This document shows positions 7,212 through 14,998 of a stretch of DNA of 14,998 nucleotides, one piece after another. Each line of letters starts with the position of its first letter. Position 1 is the first letter of the stretch. A model generated the notes under the pieces. It saw nothing but the letters and a program-made list of their open reading frames with translations, searched no databases and was not told where the DNA came from. Origin of the DNA: Bremia lactucae (lineage: Eukaryota > Oomycota > Peronosporomycetes > Peronosporales > Peronosporaceae); contig NC_090623.1 in assembly GCF_004359215.1 (NCBI RefSeq), forward strand, positions 2,824,314 through 2,839,311, read 5' to 3'. The position numbers were made by a program, and so were the translations under genes.

Positions 7212-8427
7212 GAGGAAACAGCCGCGTTTTTGGACAGAGCAGCCTCGCCAGTCCAACTTGATAATTTTGGTGTAACATCTTCAATTTCTACAGAAGATGT
7301 TAGTGCGGCCTTGAAGAGACTTAAACGTGGGAAAGCTGCGGGGCCGGACGAACTCAATAACAATTTTTTTCGAGACTATGCAGCCGAGCTCCCACCTATT
7401 TTAGCAGCACTGTATACCCGGTGGCTGGAGTGTAGCGTGCTGCCGGCGTTGTTTGGAGAAGCAAACATCCAGTGCCTAAAGAAAACTGCGGCGTCTGCCT
7501 TGCCACTGTATCATCGCCCGATCGCGTTGCTTAGCAGCGACTACAAGTTATTTACCAAGATTCTGTCAAATCGAGTGCGGCCTCTGCTGTCGCAAATCAT
7601 TTCGCCAGCCCAAGTTGGATTTGTCCCGCAGCGTTCGATCCACGCAGCGTTGGATGCATTCAAGGGGGTACGCAAAGCAGCAAGGGGCGATAGTGATCTT
7701 CACGCAGCCTTTGTTTTGCTCTTTTTTTTGCAAAGGCTTACGTCACGCTGCAACGTCCTTATATACTTTCCGCATTGAAGTGGCTTGGATTTCGTCCCGC
7801 TTTGTTTCGATAGTGGAGGCATTACATCGCGGCACAACGTGTTGATTTATTGTGAATGGATACCGATCTCGTCGACGGGAAGTCAACTGTGGGATTCGGC
7901 AGGGCTGCCCACTTGCGCCACTTCTCTATATCCTCGCCCTCGATAGTGTTTATCATGTGGTCCAAGAGACAGCGTCAACGAGCTCGCCTTGCCAGTGCCA
8001 TAGCGGTGCCCAAGATACTTTTCCTAGCTCGGCACTGCTGGTTTCCTCCGGCCATGGTCATTAGGTTGACGAAGGACTTTGTTTGGGGTGTCCGGAATGG
8101 TAAGCGGTGTAGACCTTGGGTCCCTTCCGAGATGGCTTCAATCCCGATACTACAGGTGGCCTTGCGTTGCCGTGCATTCCAACGGAATTGATGAATATGG
8201 CGGCTACAGCAGCTGGTCAATGGGCAGCTACAGCGTCTTCGCGAGACTTACGGATTGGAGACTGCCTATCGGGGTCTGCAGCGTCTGATCCACCATACAT
8301 CACGTCTTGTTGGAGTGCAGACAAGCACGTAAGATATCAAACGGCTCTATGGCACACCGTTTTAGAAATTGTTGGCCATTCGACGGCTCAAAATGCGCGC
8401 CAAGGTGACGTCAAGGAAGTCTCTTGA
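7212..8427 (+). pseudogene. LINE reverse transcriptase, internally deleted
   Basis: No start codon belongs here, because the domain is entered mid-protein at the insertion edge. Order: LKRLKRGKAAGPDELNNNFF (fingers), then RPIALLSSDYKLFTKILSNR and SPAQVGFVPQRSI. Next comes a frameshift inside a T-run at 7721-7729, where the family has its first palm Asp (D-F-x-K-A-Y-D). Only AKAYV survives, so both Asp are lost. [20 protein letters not shown] carries motif B (QGCPL). The next motif, Y-A-D-D, is absent: sequence jumps near 7975 to the thumb and post-RT region ([29 protein letters not shown], then GGLALPCIPTELMNMAATA). The intact enzyme would copy the LINE RNA at a nicked target. Confidence 0.85.
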
Positions 8428-9902
8428 AAGGCCGTCGTATTTACTTCGAAAGCCGAGGTCGACTATAACATGCTGCTATCGATGTTCGACGGGTCATTGA
8501 TGACAACCCCCGTATAGGAATGAGCGCTGAAGAAGCGTCTTCGGGGAGGTTCGACCACAGGTAGATTGAACACGCCACGTTGACGGAAATATCATGGCTG
8601 CGGGACCGCAGAGGTGCAACCTATAATTTGAACGGTGCTGATGCACGAGGCACGAATTCCCTGCGTGACATAATGTCTTGGACGGTATGCCAAAGTGGAA
8701 TCATACGGTTCTCGACACGTCTCGACATGGCAACCCAATCAATGGCGAAGAAACGGTACTTTGGTTCATTCTGCCTCGCTCTTCTCTACAGCTTTCAAGC
8801 ACTCGCATATCGAGTAATTGAACCGGGGAGCTTACTTGTGTAATCTTCCAAGGTTCATCGGTATCATAACTGGACACTAAACAGTGCAGGGACATCGCTT
8901 ACTCATTTCTTTACGGGCATGGAGGGTGAAGTGACACCAGTCTCGTCGATGTCCGCATGTGATATAGCAGCGTCCAGCTTTAGCAACACTTCTGTACACT
9001 TTGACGCGCACCCGGCGCTCACCCGCTTAGTACATATCTGGGCAGGAGGGCGCTGGCGTCCGCACCGAAAATTATACAAGCTATGTTCGAACACCATGCG
9101 ATGAAGGAAAAAAAAATCTCGAAGAGCGAGTGTCAAAGCTGGAATTTTAAGTGGTTTCGGACGGGACACCACTTATTACATAGATACGCCGGATACGTGC
9201 TTCTTTTCCGACCAATGCACAAACGCTGTATCGCCTAAAATGCAACAGCTTCCCACTATGGAATTGAACGAGACAAGATCTATCATGCGCCGTACCAGGG
9301 TGCTCTCTGACCCTGCCTACCGTGGCGACATGTCTTTTGGACATGATCCAGTGCGCGTCGCCACTGGGAGCTTCTTCCGAATAGGTGGCGAGCGGTTGGA
9401 GGATTCATCAAGACGTACTTGAACGTGTGGTCGTTTGGGCTGGATCTTCCAGATGTTCCATACGCGGCCTGGGATGCGATTAAGCGTTCTTTTACTCAAG
9501 GCGATGAGATGAGAGACGCGAAGGATGCGGTATTTCCGGCAGCTCGGGAACTCCGGCGTTTTGCAGCATCTACAACGATTCATGCCATTTGGTCAGAGCG
9601 GCTCCACCGCATGGAAGACCCGGCCTTACCAGAAGAGGCACACATCGCCAGAGCCAAGACACAATTTCGACGAGCGATCACACGATTTCGATGTTCGACA
9701 TACCAGCCAGACATGCCAACAGACGGACACCTGTTTGCGCGGGTGAGGTCCGCTTTGGCGGACACTATCTTCTGCATAGACGAACCACCGGTGCTGCGAC
9801 AGCTGCCCATCGACCGATGCCCAGGAGTTCTTTATATCCCTGCTTTCATTACAGATGATCTTGAGGTAACCCGGGACCAGGCGGAGCTGGGTCCGTCTTG
9901 TC
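8428..9902 (+). pseudogene. LINE post-RT region with zinc-knuckle-like module
   Basis: From 8428 to about 9300 the frames are so broken that I recognise no domain. Content and position say it is the LINE region between RT and RNase H. From 9329 one frame is clearer: HVFWT, then TGA (9344-9346) where a Cys is expected, then SSARRHWELLPNRW. This matches the H-x-L-W-x-C pattern of the zinc-binding RT-associated module (zf-RVT). The same frame runs on through GLDLPDVPYAAWDAIKRSF, AVFPAARELRRFAASTTIHA and IWSERLHRM to about 9890, and then shifts. The role would be RNA or DNA binding within the LINE protein. Confidence 0.6.
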
Positions 9903-10441
9903 CAACTCAACATTCAGACGCACGTCGCTTGCGTTCTGTGGATTTCGAGTATGGCGCACAGTGCTGCCGATACCACAAACAATGTGGCTGAATACTGGGG
10001 GCTCGTGCATGGTCTACGACATGCGAAGGCGTCTAGATACGGCCCATTGCATGTCGTCGGTGATAGTGCAATGGTGCTATCACAGCTTCGAATCCATCAT
10101 ACCCCGCGAAGGCCAGCTTGAGGCCGCTATTTCATCAGTCGCGGGCCATGGCGAACGGCATTCCTGTCTCCAGCTGGGGGTATCACTATCGCACCTACAA
10201 CAGAATGGCGGATCGACTAGCAAATACTGCGATGGACACAACGGACTCTATATAAGTATATGCTTCTGACGGGTACAGCGCTGTTTTGAAAGCTACGGCC
10301 TCTCTTGAAAACGATGTAAACCACTGGCTGGAGGCATCCCACGCAGAACTACAAGACTTACATGGCCCCGCGATGACTCCGAGAAACCTAATTATCTCGC
10401 GACGAGACTCAGCGCGCAGGCGCTCAGCTGCCGAGGACTAG
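9885..10441 (+). pseudogene. LINE C-terminal RNase H domain, frameshifted
   Basis: The best frame from 9903 gives TTNNVAEYWGLVHGLRHAKA and LHVVGDSAMVLSQL, carrying the catalytic Glu (in N-V-A-E-Y) and Asp (in G-D-S) of cellular-type RNase H1. It ends at TGA 10119-10121. A frame from 10136 completes the fold with MANGIPVSSWGYHYRTYNRM and ADRLANTAMDTT, including the final A-D-x-L-A motif. TAA 10253-10255 interrupts, then the same frame runs to TAG 10439-10441 (TASLENDVNHWLEASHAELQ, MTPRNLIISRRDSARRR). The first catalytic Asp region, before 9903, is unreadable. The domain would digest RNA after first-strand synthesis. Confidence 0.8.
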
Positions 10442-10551
10442 TACTACCTATTATATAAAGTAGATGTCGCTCTGGTAACATTGTTGCCAGACGGCATGAT
10501 ATGATGGGTCGCAAGCGTACCTAAATATACCTCACTTTTTCTCACTCACTT
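10442..10551 (+). other. LINE 3' tail
   Basis: These 110 nt lie between the ORF stop and the right target-site duplication. They end CTCACTTTTTCTCACTCACTT, pyrimidine-rich rather than A-rich, with no polyadenylation tail or simple tandem tail. Confidence 0.5.
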
Positions 10552-10568
10552 AATGAGCATCCGAATAC
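10552..10568 (+). repeat. LINE target-site duplication, right
   Basis: This is the partner of 7195-7211 (one mismatch, G for A at the fourth base). The following 214 nt up to 10782 hold nothing I recognise and are AT-rich. Confidence 0.75.
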
Positions 10569-10791
10569 TTCACGTAATCGATGTGCAGAGAAACTCATTT
10601 AAGTTGCTAAATAGTAATTACAAAGGAACGCATAGTATAAGGAAACTGTAAAGAAGTTTTCGATATATTTATTTCCTACAAAGTAACGCATTCTATCTCT
10701 GTCTCTTAAAAAATTTACACGCAAATATGTACTGGGCTTGTTGCTCACCGTTCATTTGTGCGTCTATCCGCAATTGGTAGGGATGATTTAA

Positions 10792-10889
10792 GGAGGCGCT
10801 AGTGAGCGCTCACTTTTCGCTATTGAGCGCGCACCCTTGCTTTTAGAACCCTGTACGTCTCTTTGATTGGTCGAAATGGCACTATAATA
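10792..10889 (+). repeat. MULE left terminal inverted repeat
   Basis: Its 98 bp match the reverse complement of 13716-13813 with 8 mismatches by my count. It contains a perfect palindrome, GTGAGCGCTCAC (10802-10813), and a CCAAT-type box (GATTGG, in TTTGATTGGTC) toward its inner end. Confidence 0.92.
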
Positions 10890-11187
10890 ATCTGTATTTT
10901 TAATCGGCGAGAATTTATATAAGTAAGATGGCCGGAAATTTCAAAAATCGGTCATCGTAGGCTCAGACAAACATCATTTACGAAAATTAACCACAAAATG
11001 CCAGAGACCTTCCGCCAAATACAGCTGTACAGCGAGGTGGAGTGGTGTATAAACAGAGAGCAGGTGTTTGTATATTCCTATATATCACTCCACCGCATAC
11101 CCTATACATTTACATGTTTTCCGGCTACATTTTTCCCATACCTTACAAAACTACGAATTCTCAGCGTCAACGCTACCGAGATACCGA
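10890..11187. other. MULE sub-terminal region, no confident gene
   Basis: This lies between the left inverted repeat and the 3' end of the transposase. On the + strand an ATG at 10998 opens a 78-codon frame preceded by an A-rich leader, but it has no recognisable domain and is probably chance. A 59-nt hairpin lies at 11036-11094. Confidence 0.4.
11036..11094. repeat. Hairpin with GGTGGAGTG arms
   Basis: GGTGGAGTGGTGTATA at the left and the reverse complement of the right arm, GGTGGAGTGATATATA, agree except at two positions, leaving a loop of about 27 nt. It may be a tiny nested inverted-repeat element or a structure near the transposase 3' end. Confidence 0.5.
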
Positions 11188-13671
11188 TCACGACGTCCAG
11201 ATTGAATCACAACATCCAGATTGGAGGTGGCTGAGGTGCTGTCGAAATTCTGGTACCAGCACTAATTGCGATGATGTAACAGGAAGTTGTGGGCAGCTTC
11301 TGCTATTGTGACCCACCTGCCGACATCTTCGGCACCTTCTACGTAGTTTCAGTGGCTCTTCAACTACTTCAAAATGCGATGGATTGGGTGTTGTGGTCTT
11401 AGAAAGTCTCACGAGGGAGCCGACCACGACTGCGGATGTCCGCAGGATTTAAGACATTGGCCTCAGGAGTGATGGATCACCCTTCGGCAGTAAACTGGGG
11501 CCTCCTCAAATTACTCATACAGTCGGTTGAGTTTTTCATCAGTGCTGCTACTGCTGCTGTCGCTGCACGAAAAGGTTGAACTAGCCACTAGTGTTGATCG
11601 AAATCCTTCGGGGCGAGATGAGTCACGGCTGAGTGAGATCGAAATGCGTGCTTGCAAGGGTGCAGTCTTTGGCAGTCACCATCCACCTTTGAATCTTTAA
11701 ATTGCTGAAAGGCCGATTTCAATCCTGCTATCGATACTTTGCCCGTGACTGCAGAGACAGTTGGTCCAAATCTCAAGTCTGCCTTCGAGCGCTCAACGGC
11801 GGTTTGGTGTCGGATGGCAGCAAGGTGCCCTTCGCAGGCGAGCCGGCAAGCTGTGTCAGCTGTCACCAAGTCGCCGGTTGACACAGCTAGCCATTTCTTA
11901 ATAGCAGCATGAGCAATTCGACTCTTGAGTTAGTAGAGTGCCCAAAATGCAGCTTGTCGCGCAAAAAGGCAGCCGCGAATCGATCCTTGTAGCGCAGCCT
12001 TGCCTCCTCAAGGTGGATCAGGCGTGTGCGGGAAACTCGTGCGCATTTTGCCGAGCTGGCTCTCGTACTTGTATGGTGCTGATGACAGCACAAGAAAGTT
12101 CCATTGATGCAGAAAAGTTTTGAAGGCATCAACGCTGTCGAACGATCCCCTTTTCTTTGCCAAAATGTTCTTTGTTATGTGCCACCGACAGAACAGAAAG
12201 TTTGCATCCGGAAAGACAGTATGAAGAGCATTTATCAGGGTGGGTTCCAGATCGATCGCAGAAGTTGTTGGTATGACAAAGAATGTTTCAAGCACCTACT
12301 TTACCAATTGTATTTGCTCACATGTAGTTTTCCTCCCTCTCGGAGTTTCACAAGAGAACCAACACATCAGCATACGCTATCACTTTGTGTGGGAAAGAGT
12401 TGAAGACGGCCAAGTGGTGCTGCAATATTGCTCGACAAAGGAGATGAAAGCAGACACTGATGGCCAAGCCGATTCCTGCTGTACAGTTTGAACACCTTCG
12501 ACGCTCGTCGTCGATCTGCCGAGATAGCGAAAGCTATAGCTCATAGTGAATATAGATTCACTGCGCTTAGTGCAAAAGAGCGTCTCATAGAGATCGCGGG
12601 TCACAGCTTGGCCATCTAGACCTGCGGTGCCACGGCGAGGACGCCAAGGGAGATTGCTGCTCGCGACTCTTCATTAGCGATACCTTATGCCAACAGTAAT
12701 GACGCGAGGGTGAGTATCTGACGCGTTAACGTGATAAAGCCCGTGGGGCTTCAGTGACCTCAATGAGGAAAAATCCGGTCGTTTTGTTTCCAAACGAAAC
12801 AACAAGTGAAAACGAAGTCTCATGGGAGTGTTAGCACCAAGTGTCGAGTCGAGTGGGAATGTTGGCGAGGAAGCGGCTCGACCAGCAGTATGCGAACGTT
12901 GAGCAGTGAAGGTAACCCCTACAATGCGCAGCAAGGGTTAGCCACCCGATTAATTTCGTAGGTTGAGTCAATCAACCATACTTTGGCGTCGGAAAACTTG
13001 CTTTATCTCTCGTTGGCGGATGGATAGACAATAAAGCGATGCGTAAGCCGTCTCTCTCCATCGAACTGAGTATAATATGGCGCATTTTTGCTGCTTTTAA
13101 GGCTGTCAAGTAATGCCTCAAGACAAGAACGACCGCCAAGGATACGCGAGCGCTCTGTCTGCTTGAGACTATACACGTCGCGAGGTGTAACCGTGATACT
13201 CTTCCTTTGCAGGTTGATAACAATTTGGGTGGGGTTTGAGCGCGGCGATAGAGAGCTAAATGAACTCTTGTTGCTGTTCTGCATTCACGGCACGATTCCT
13301 GGGATGTGCAGAAGGTTCGGCAAAATGCTCGTGGTTGTGAACATTGACTGTTACTTCCACTGTCCATACTGTCTTTTCCTGCGTCTCTTCCATTACCTTA
13401 TGCCTGGCGATGAGGAAAGAGAAGGCACATTTATTGCTACGAATTGCAGTGACAGGTTTACACTCAACAACAAGGTGCCAACTGCTTTCCTTCCCGCGTA
13501 AGAGCATTTTAGAACAATGGCTTTAATGTCACCGTCCTCTCTATTCCCTACACGTCGCTTTGCTTTAATGGACAAAACAAAGCCTTTGTTCTTCATACCC
13601 GCGTCTACATCTGCGCGAGCATCATGGAAGGTAGTAAATACGCTCTCTTTGATTGATTCTATGTTGCTCAT
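11188..13671 (-). pseudogene. MULE transposase (FAR1-type N-terminus), frameshifted
   Basis: The start is ATG 13671-13669 (MSNIESIKESVFTTFHDARA), chosen because an initiator-like motif lies just upstream. Domains in order: a FAR1/WRKY-GCM1-like zinc module with two Cys and H-N-H-E (13462-13331, ending VEVTVNVHNHEHF); a helical region (YTQFDGERRLTHRFIVYPS); the DDE core start KVWLIDSTYEINR with its Asp at codon 12969-12967; an unrecognised stretch 12850-12400 with frame changes; the second Asp in SAIDLEPTLINALHTVFP (codon 12253-12251); FCRWHITKNILAKK; and HFGHSTNSRVE. Near the C-terminus is a CCHC knuckle, CRRCRQVGHNSRSC (11334-11293). At least four frameshifts and a TAG near 12305 break it. 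The intact enzyme would cut and paste the element by binding the inverted repeats in the nucleus. A SWIM domain, common in the family, is not clear. Confidence 0.82.
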
Positions 13672-13691
13672 TGCAAAGTTTGAGATGAATT
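13669..13691 (-). promoter_or_regulatory. Initiator-like motif before transposase start
   Basis: On the - strand TTCATCTCAAACTTTGCA immediately precedes the ATG. It resembles the oomycete core-promoter initiator (TCATTYYNCA followed by a T-rich run) with small departures. A start site here would leave a very short leader, common in oomycete genes. The match is by eye only. Confidence 0.4.
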
Positions 13692-13715
13692 AGAAGACAG
13701 GAATGTTAACGAGTA

Positions 13716-13813
13716 TATTATAGTACCATTTTGACCAATCAAAGAGACGTACAGGGTTTTAAAAGCAAGGGTGCGCGCTCTATAGCGAAACGTGAGCGCC
13801 CAATAGCACCTCC
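13716..13813 (-). repeat. MULE right terminal inverted repeat
   Basis: Partner of 10792-10889. The outermost bases on this side read GGAGGTGCTA on the - strand. Its inner end lies about 45 bp from the transposase ATG, so the repeat probably carries the promoter. Confidence 0.92.
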
Positions 13814-13886
13814 CTTGATTTAATGTCCTATATCAACAAATAAGCAGAACTTTCACATTGCTGTTAAGAAAGAGGCCTCCGCTATG

Positions 13887-13970
13887 GCCACATAGATTAA
13901 AACTACGGGCACAGACAAAACTACTCAAGCCACATACAAAACTTCTACGGCCACAGAGAAAACTACTGGT
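13887..13970 (+). repeat. Four 21-bp tandem repeats
   Basis: Units start at 13887, 13908, 13929 and 13950, with no indels between them. Each reads approximately GCCACAGANAAAACTACTNNN. In one frame each unit gives A/G-T-x-K-T-T/S-x (ATEKTTG, GTDKTTQ, ATYKTST), with a TAG in the first unit and a TGA soon after the array. It may be a relic of a Thr/Lys-rich repeat protein or simply a minisatellite. Confidence 0.75.
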
Positions 13971-14640
13971 TCCGTAGATTGATCAATGGGTGTTTCAAGT
14001 TTAATTATTGAGAATGACGCTCACCTTCTCGAATGTCGATATTTAGACACTTACCGGGTTTACATCATATTAGGAGGACAGATGTTCCTGATAATGAACG
14101 ACACAGTTGCATCAACTTACACATCTAATAACAACAAAGACATGCAGAACAATTCGTCTAGAATAAGCTAATATTACCATAATTACATTGAAACAAACAC
14201 TTTAAGAAATAGACAGCAGATTCGGATCCACCCATTTTAATCGCAAATTTGTACATTTCAACACGAATCGGGCTTCATATCCGGACCACCTTTAGCAGGC
14301 ATGGACATGGAGCACCAGAAGAACTAATGCAGGATATCAAGTCAGTAAACATGCCAATAAACCGCGCTGTTACGCTGTTTCCGCGGTCGCTCCGTCATCA
14401 TCCTCCTGCCCTCCTCTGCGAAAAACAGAATTTACAAGAGGTTTAATGATACCATATTGTAAACAATTCTCGAAAGACCGTACTTGTCCACAACTACGGC
14501 TGCTGCAGCAGCTTGATGTGCCTCTTCCTTCTCCAGCATTCCCAAAGCTGTTCTGCGCGCGCCATATAGCCTTCAACACGCTACCTGTAGCGAAGCTACC
14601 TCGCTCCTAAAGTCAGAGGAAGAATTTCAGACTCAGAAAG
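13971..14640. other. No recognisable gene
   Basis: Short open frames exist on both strands (for example a + strand frame of 61 codons from 13986, and a - strand frame from 14579 rich in Arg and Cys and ending in an acidic QEDDDGATAETA), but none shows a family motif and all are within chance length. A small stem, GTAGC/GCTAC around GAA, lies at 14589-14601. Confidence 0.5.
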
Positions 14641-14998
14641 TCACTTAGTTCTATCAAACCAATGAGTTTAACCACTCCGGGAGTCGTACAAGCTATTAAA
14701 GCTTAAGGAATCCTAGTTCAAGGGATTCAGGGGTTCGTAGAACCAAGTGGCAACTAGTTCCCAAGATGATATACCTTACAAAGGCTTCTATCTCTTACAG
14801 ATCAATGCGCAAGCCTTAGAAAGGCACTTAACGCTTTAAGATCAAAAGAGGAACTGCACTTTATTTGATTATTTAAATCTAGAAGCCTTACCGTAGCTAC
14901 TTAAAAGATGATTTTGGCCGCCAGATTTATATCTGGCGGCGACCACATTTGTTACCCTTAATAAATGGGATTAAAGTAAATAACTATTTCAAAAATAG
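14641..14998. repeat. Possible LTR-like non-coding repeat end
   Basis: The stretch is non-coding and AT-rich. It carries a perfect 10-bp stem at 14917-14940 and AATAAA at 14960-14965, 20 nt after the stem. A hairpin close to a polyadenylation signal is a common layout in LTR R regions. I find no second copy in the window and no clear TG or CA terminus, so this stays a suggestion. Confidence 0.3.
14917..14940. other. Perfect 10-bp hairpin
   Basis: GCCGCCAGAT (14917-14926) and ATCTGGCGGC (14931-14940) are exact reverse complements around TTAT. The stem is GC-rich against an AT-rich background, which makes it stand out. Confidence 0.85.

Larger units (their letters stand above)
7212..10551 (+). 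mobile_element. 5'-truncated non-LTR retrotransposon (LINE)
   Basis: A LINE second ORF in broken form occupies the whole interval between the two copies of a 17-bp target-site duplication: RT, a post-RT region, a zinc-knuckle-like module and RNase H. It begins just ahead of the RT domain, so the first ORF and the endonuclease are absent, as is usual for 5' truncation during reverse transcription. The ORF's natural stop appears to be TAG 10439-10441. About 110 nt of 3' tail follow, with no long poly-A. Frames change at least six times and several in-frame stops are present, so the copy is dead. Confidence 0.85.
10783..13823. mobile_element. Mutator-like DNA transposon (MULE), about 3.0 kb
   Basis: The element is bounded by long terminal inverted repeats (10792-10889 and 13716-13813) and flanked by ATGATTTAA (10783-10791) and TTGATTTAA (13815-13823). 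That is a 9-bp target-site duplication with one mismatch, the length typical of MULEs. One unpaired base at 13814 blurs the right edge. Inside is a - strand transposase with MULE motifs. It carries frameshifts, so this copy needs another source of transposase to move. Confidence 0.88.

Noticed and set aside
8290..8410. HHVLLECRQAR-like stretch resembling a zinc-binding RT module
   Set aside because: It lies in a different frame from the post-RT sequence that continues unbroken to 8427. A better-placed module with the same pattern occurs at 9329, in frame with the downstream coding stretch.
10998..11311. Second + strand gene in the MULE
   Set aside because: The two overlapping short frames have no recognisable motif and overlap the hairpin. 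I keep this only as a note in the sub-terminal region.
13887..13970. CRISPR-like array
   Set aside because: The units are directly tandem with no unique spacers between them.
13986..14171. 61-codon + strand frame after the tandem repeats
   Set aside because: It is of chance length in AT-rich sequence, with no motif and no supporting promoter or neighbour.
14690..14760. Possible tRNA-like sequence around GGTTCGTAGAACC
   Set aside because: I could not fold a cloverleaf around it. It is a short inverted repeat only.

Overview
The window reads as repeat-dense eukaryotic DNA, most likely from an oomycete and probably Phytophthora-like. The grounds are family style (a chromodomain Ty3/gypsy element, an RNase H-bearing LINE and a FAR1-type Mutator-like element packed together) and one weak oomycete-type initiator motif. 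I could not run a database search, so the organism is inference. I see no intact host gene, rRNA, tRNA or CRISPR array. Every recognisable coding region is a broken transposable-element gene.

Layout. 1-840: remnants of an LTR element on the + strand. An LTR end (to 177) is followed by a leader and a degraded Copia-type Gag (about 340-660), then a second, diverged LTR piece (about 740-840). 841-7065: two Ty3/gypsy copies joined head-to-head. A + strand copy supplies an LTR (841-1357) and gag (1490-2670). A - strand copy supplies pol read leftward (chromo-integrase at 2685 back through RNase H, RT and protease), a gag stub (6378) and an LTR (6511-7065). The + gag contains a 100-N gap flanked by identical 149-bp blocks, most likely a scaffolding artefact.

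7195-10568: a 5'-truncated, internally deleted LINE on the + strand, flanked by a 17-bp target-site duplication with one mismatch. Reverse transcriptase, a zinc-knuckle-like module and a C-terminal RNase H can be followed across frameshifts. 10783-13823: a Mutator-like DNA transposon (MULE) with 98-bp terminal inverted repeats and a broken - strand transposase. The transposase has an N-terminal FAR1/WRKY-GCM1-like zinc module, DDE catalytic motifs and a C-terminal CCHC knuckle. 13824-14998: no recognised gene. It holds a 4 x 21-bp tandem array and a strong hairpin followed by AATAAA, possibly part of another LTR.

How they work together: they do not. The window is a mosaic of unrelated dead mobile elements. 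The points of most interest are the inverted gypsy composite, the conserved hairpins just inside the LTR 3' ends, the cleanly bounded LINE and MULE insertions, and the probable false gap.
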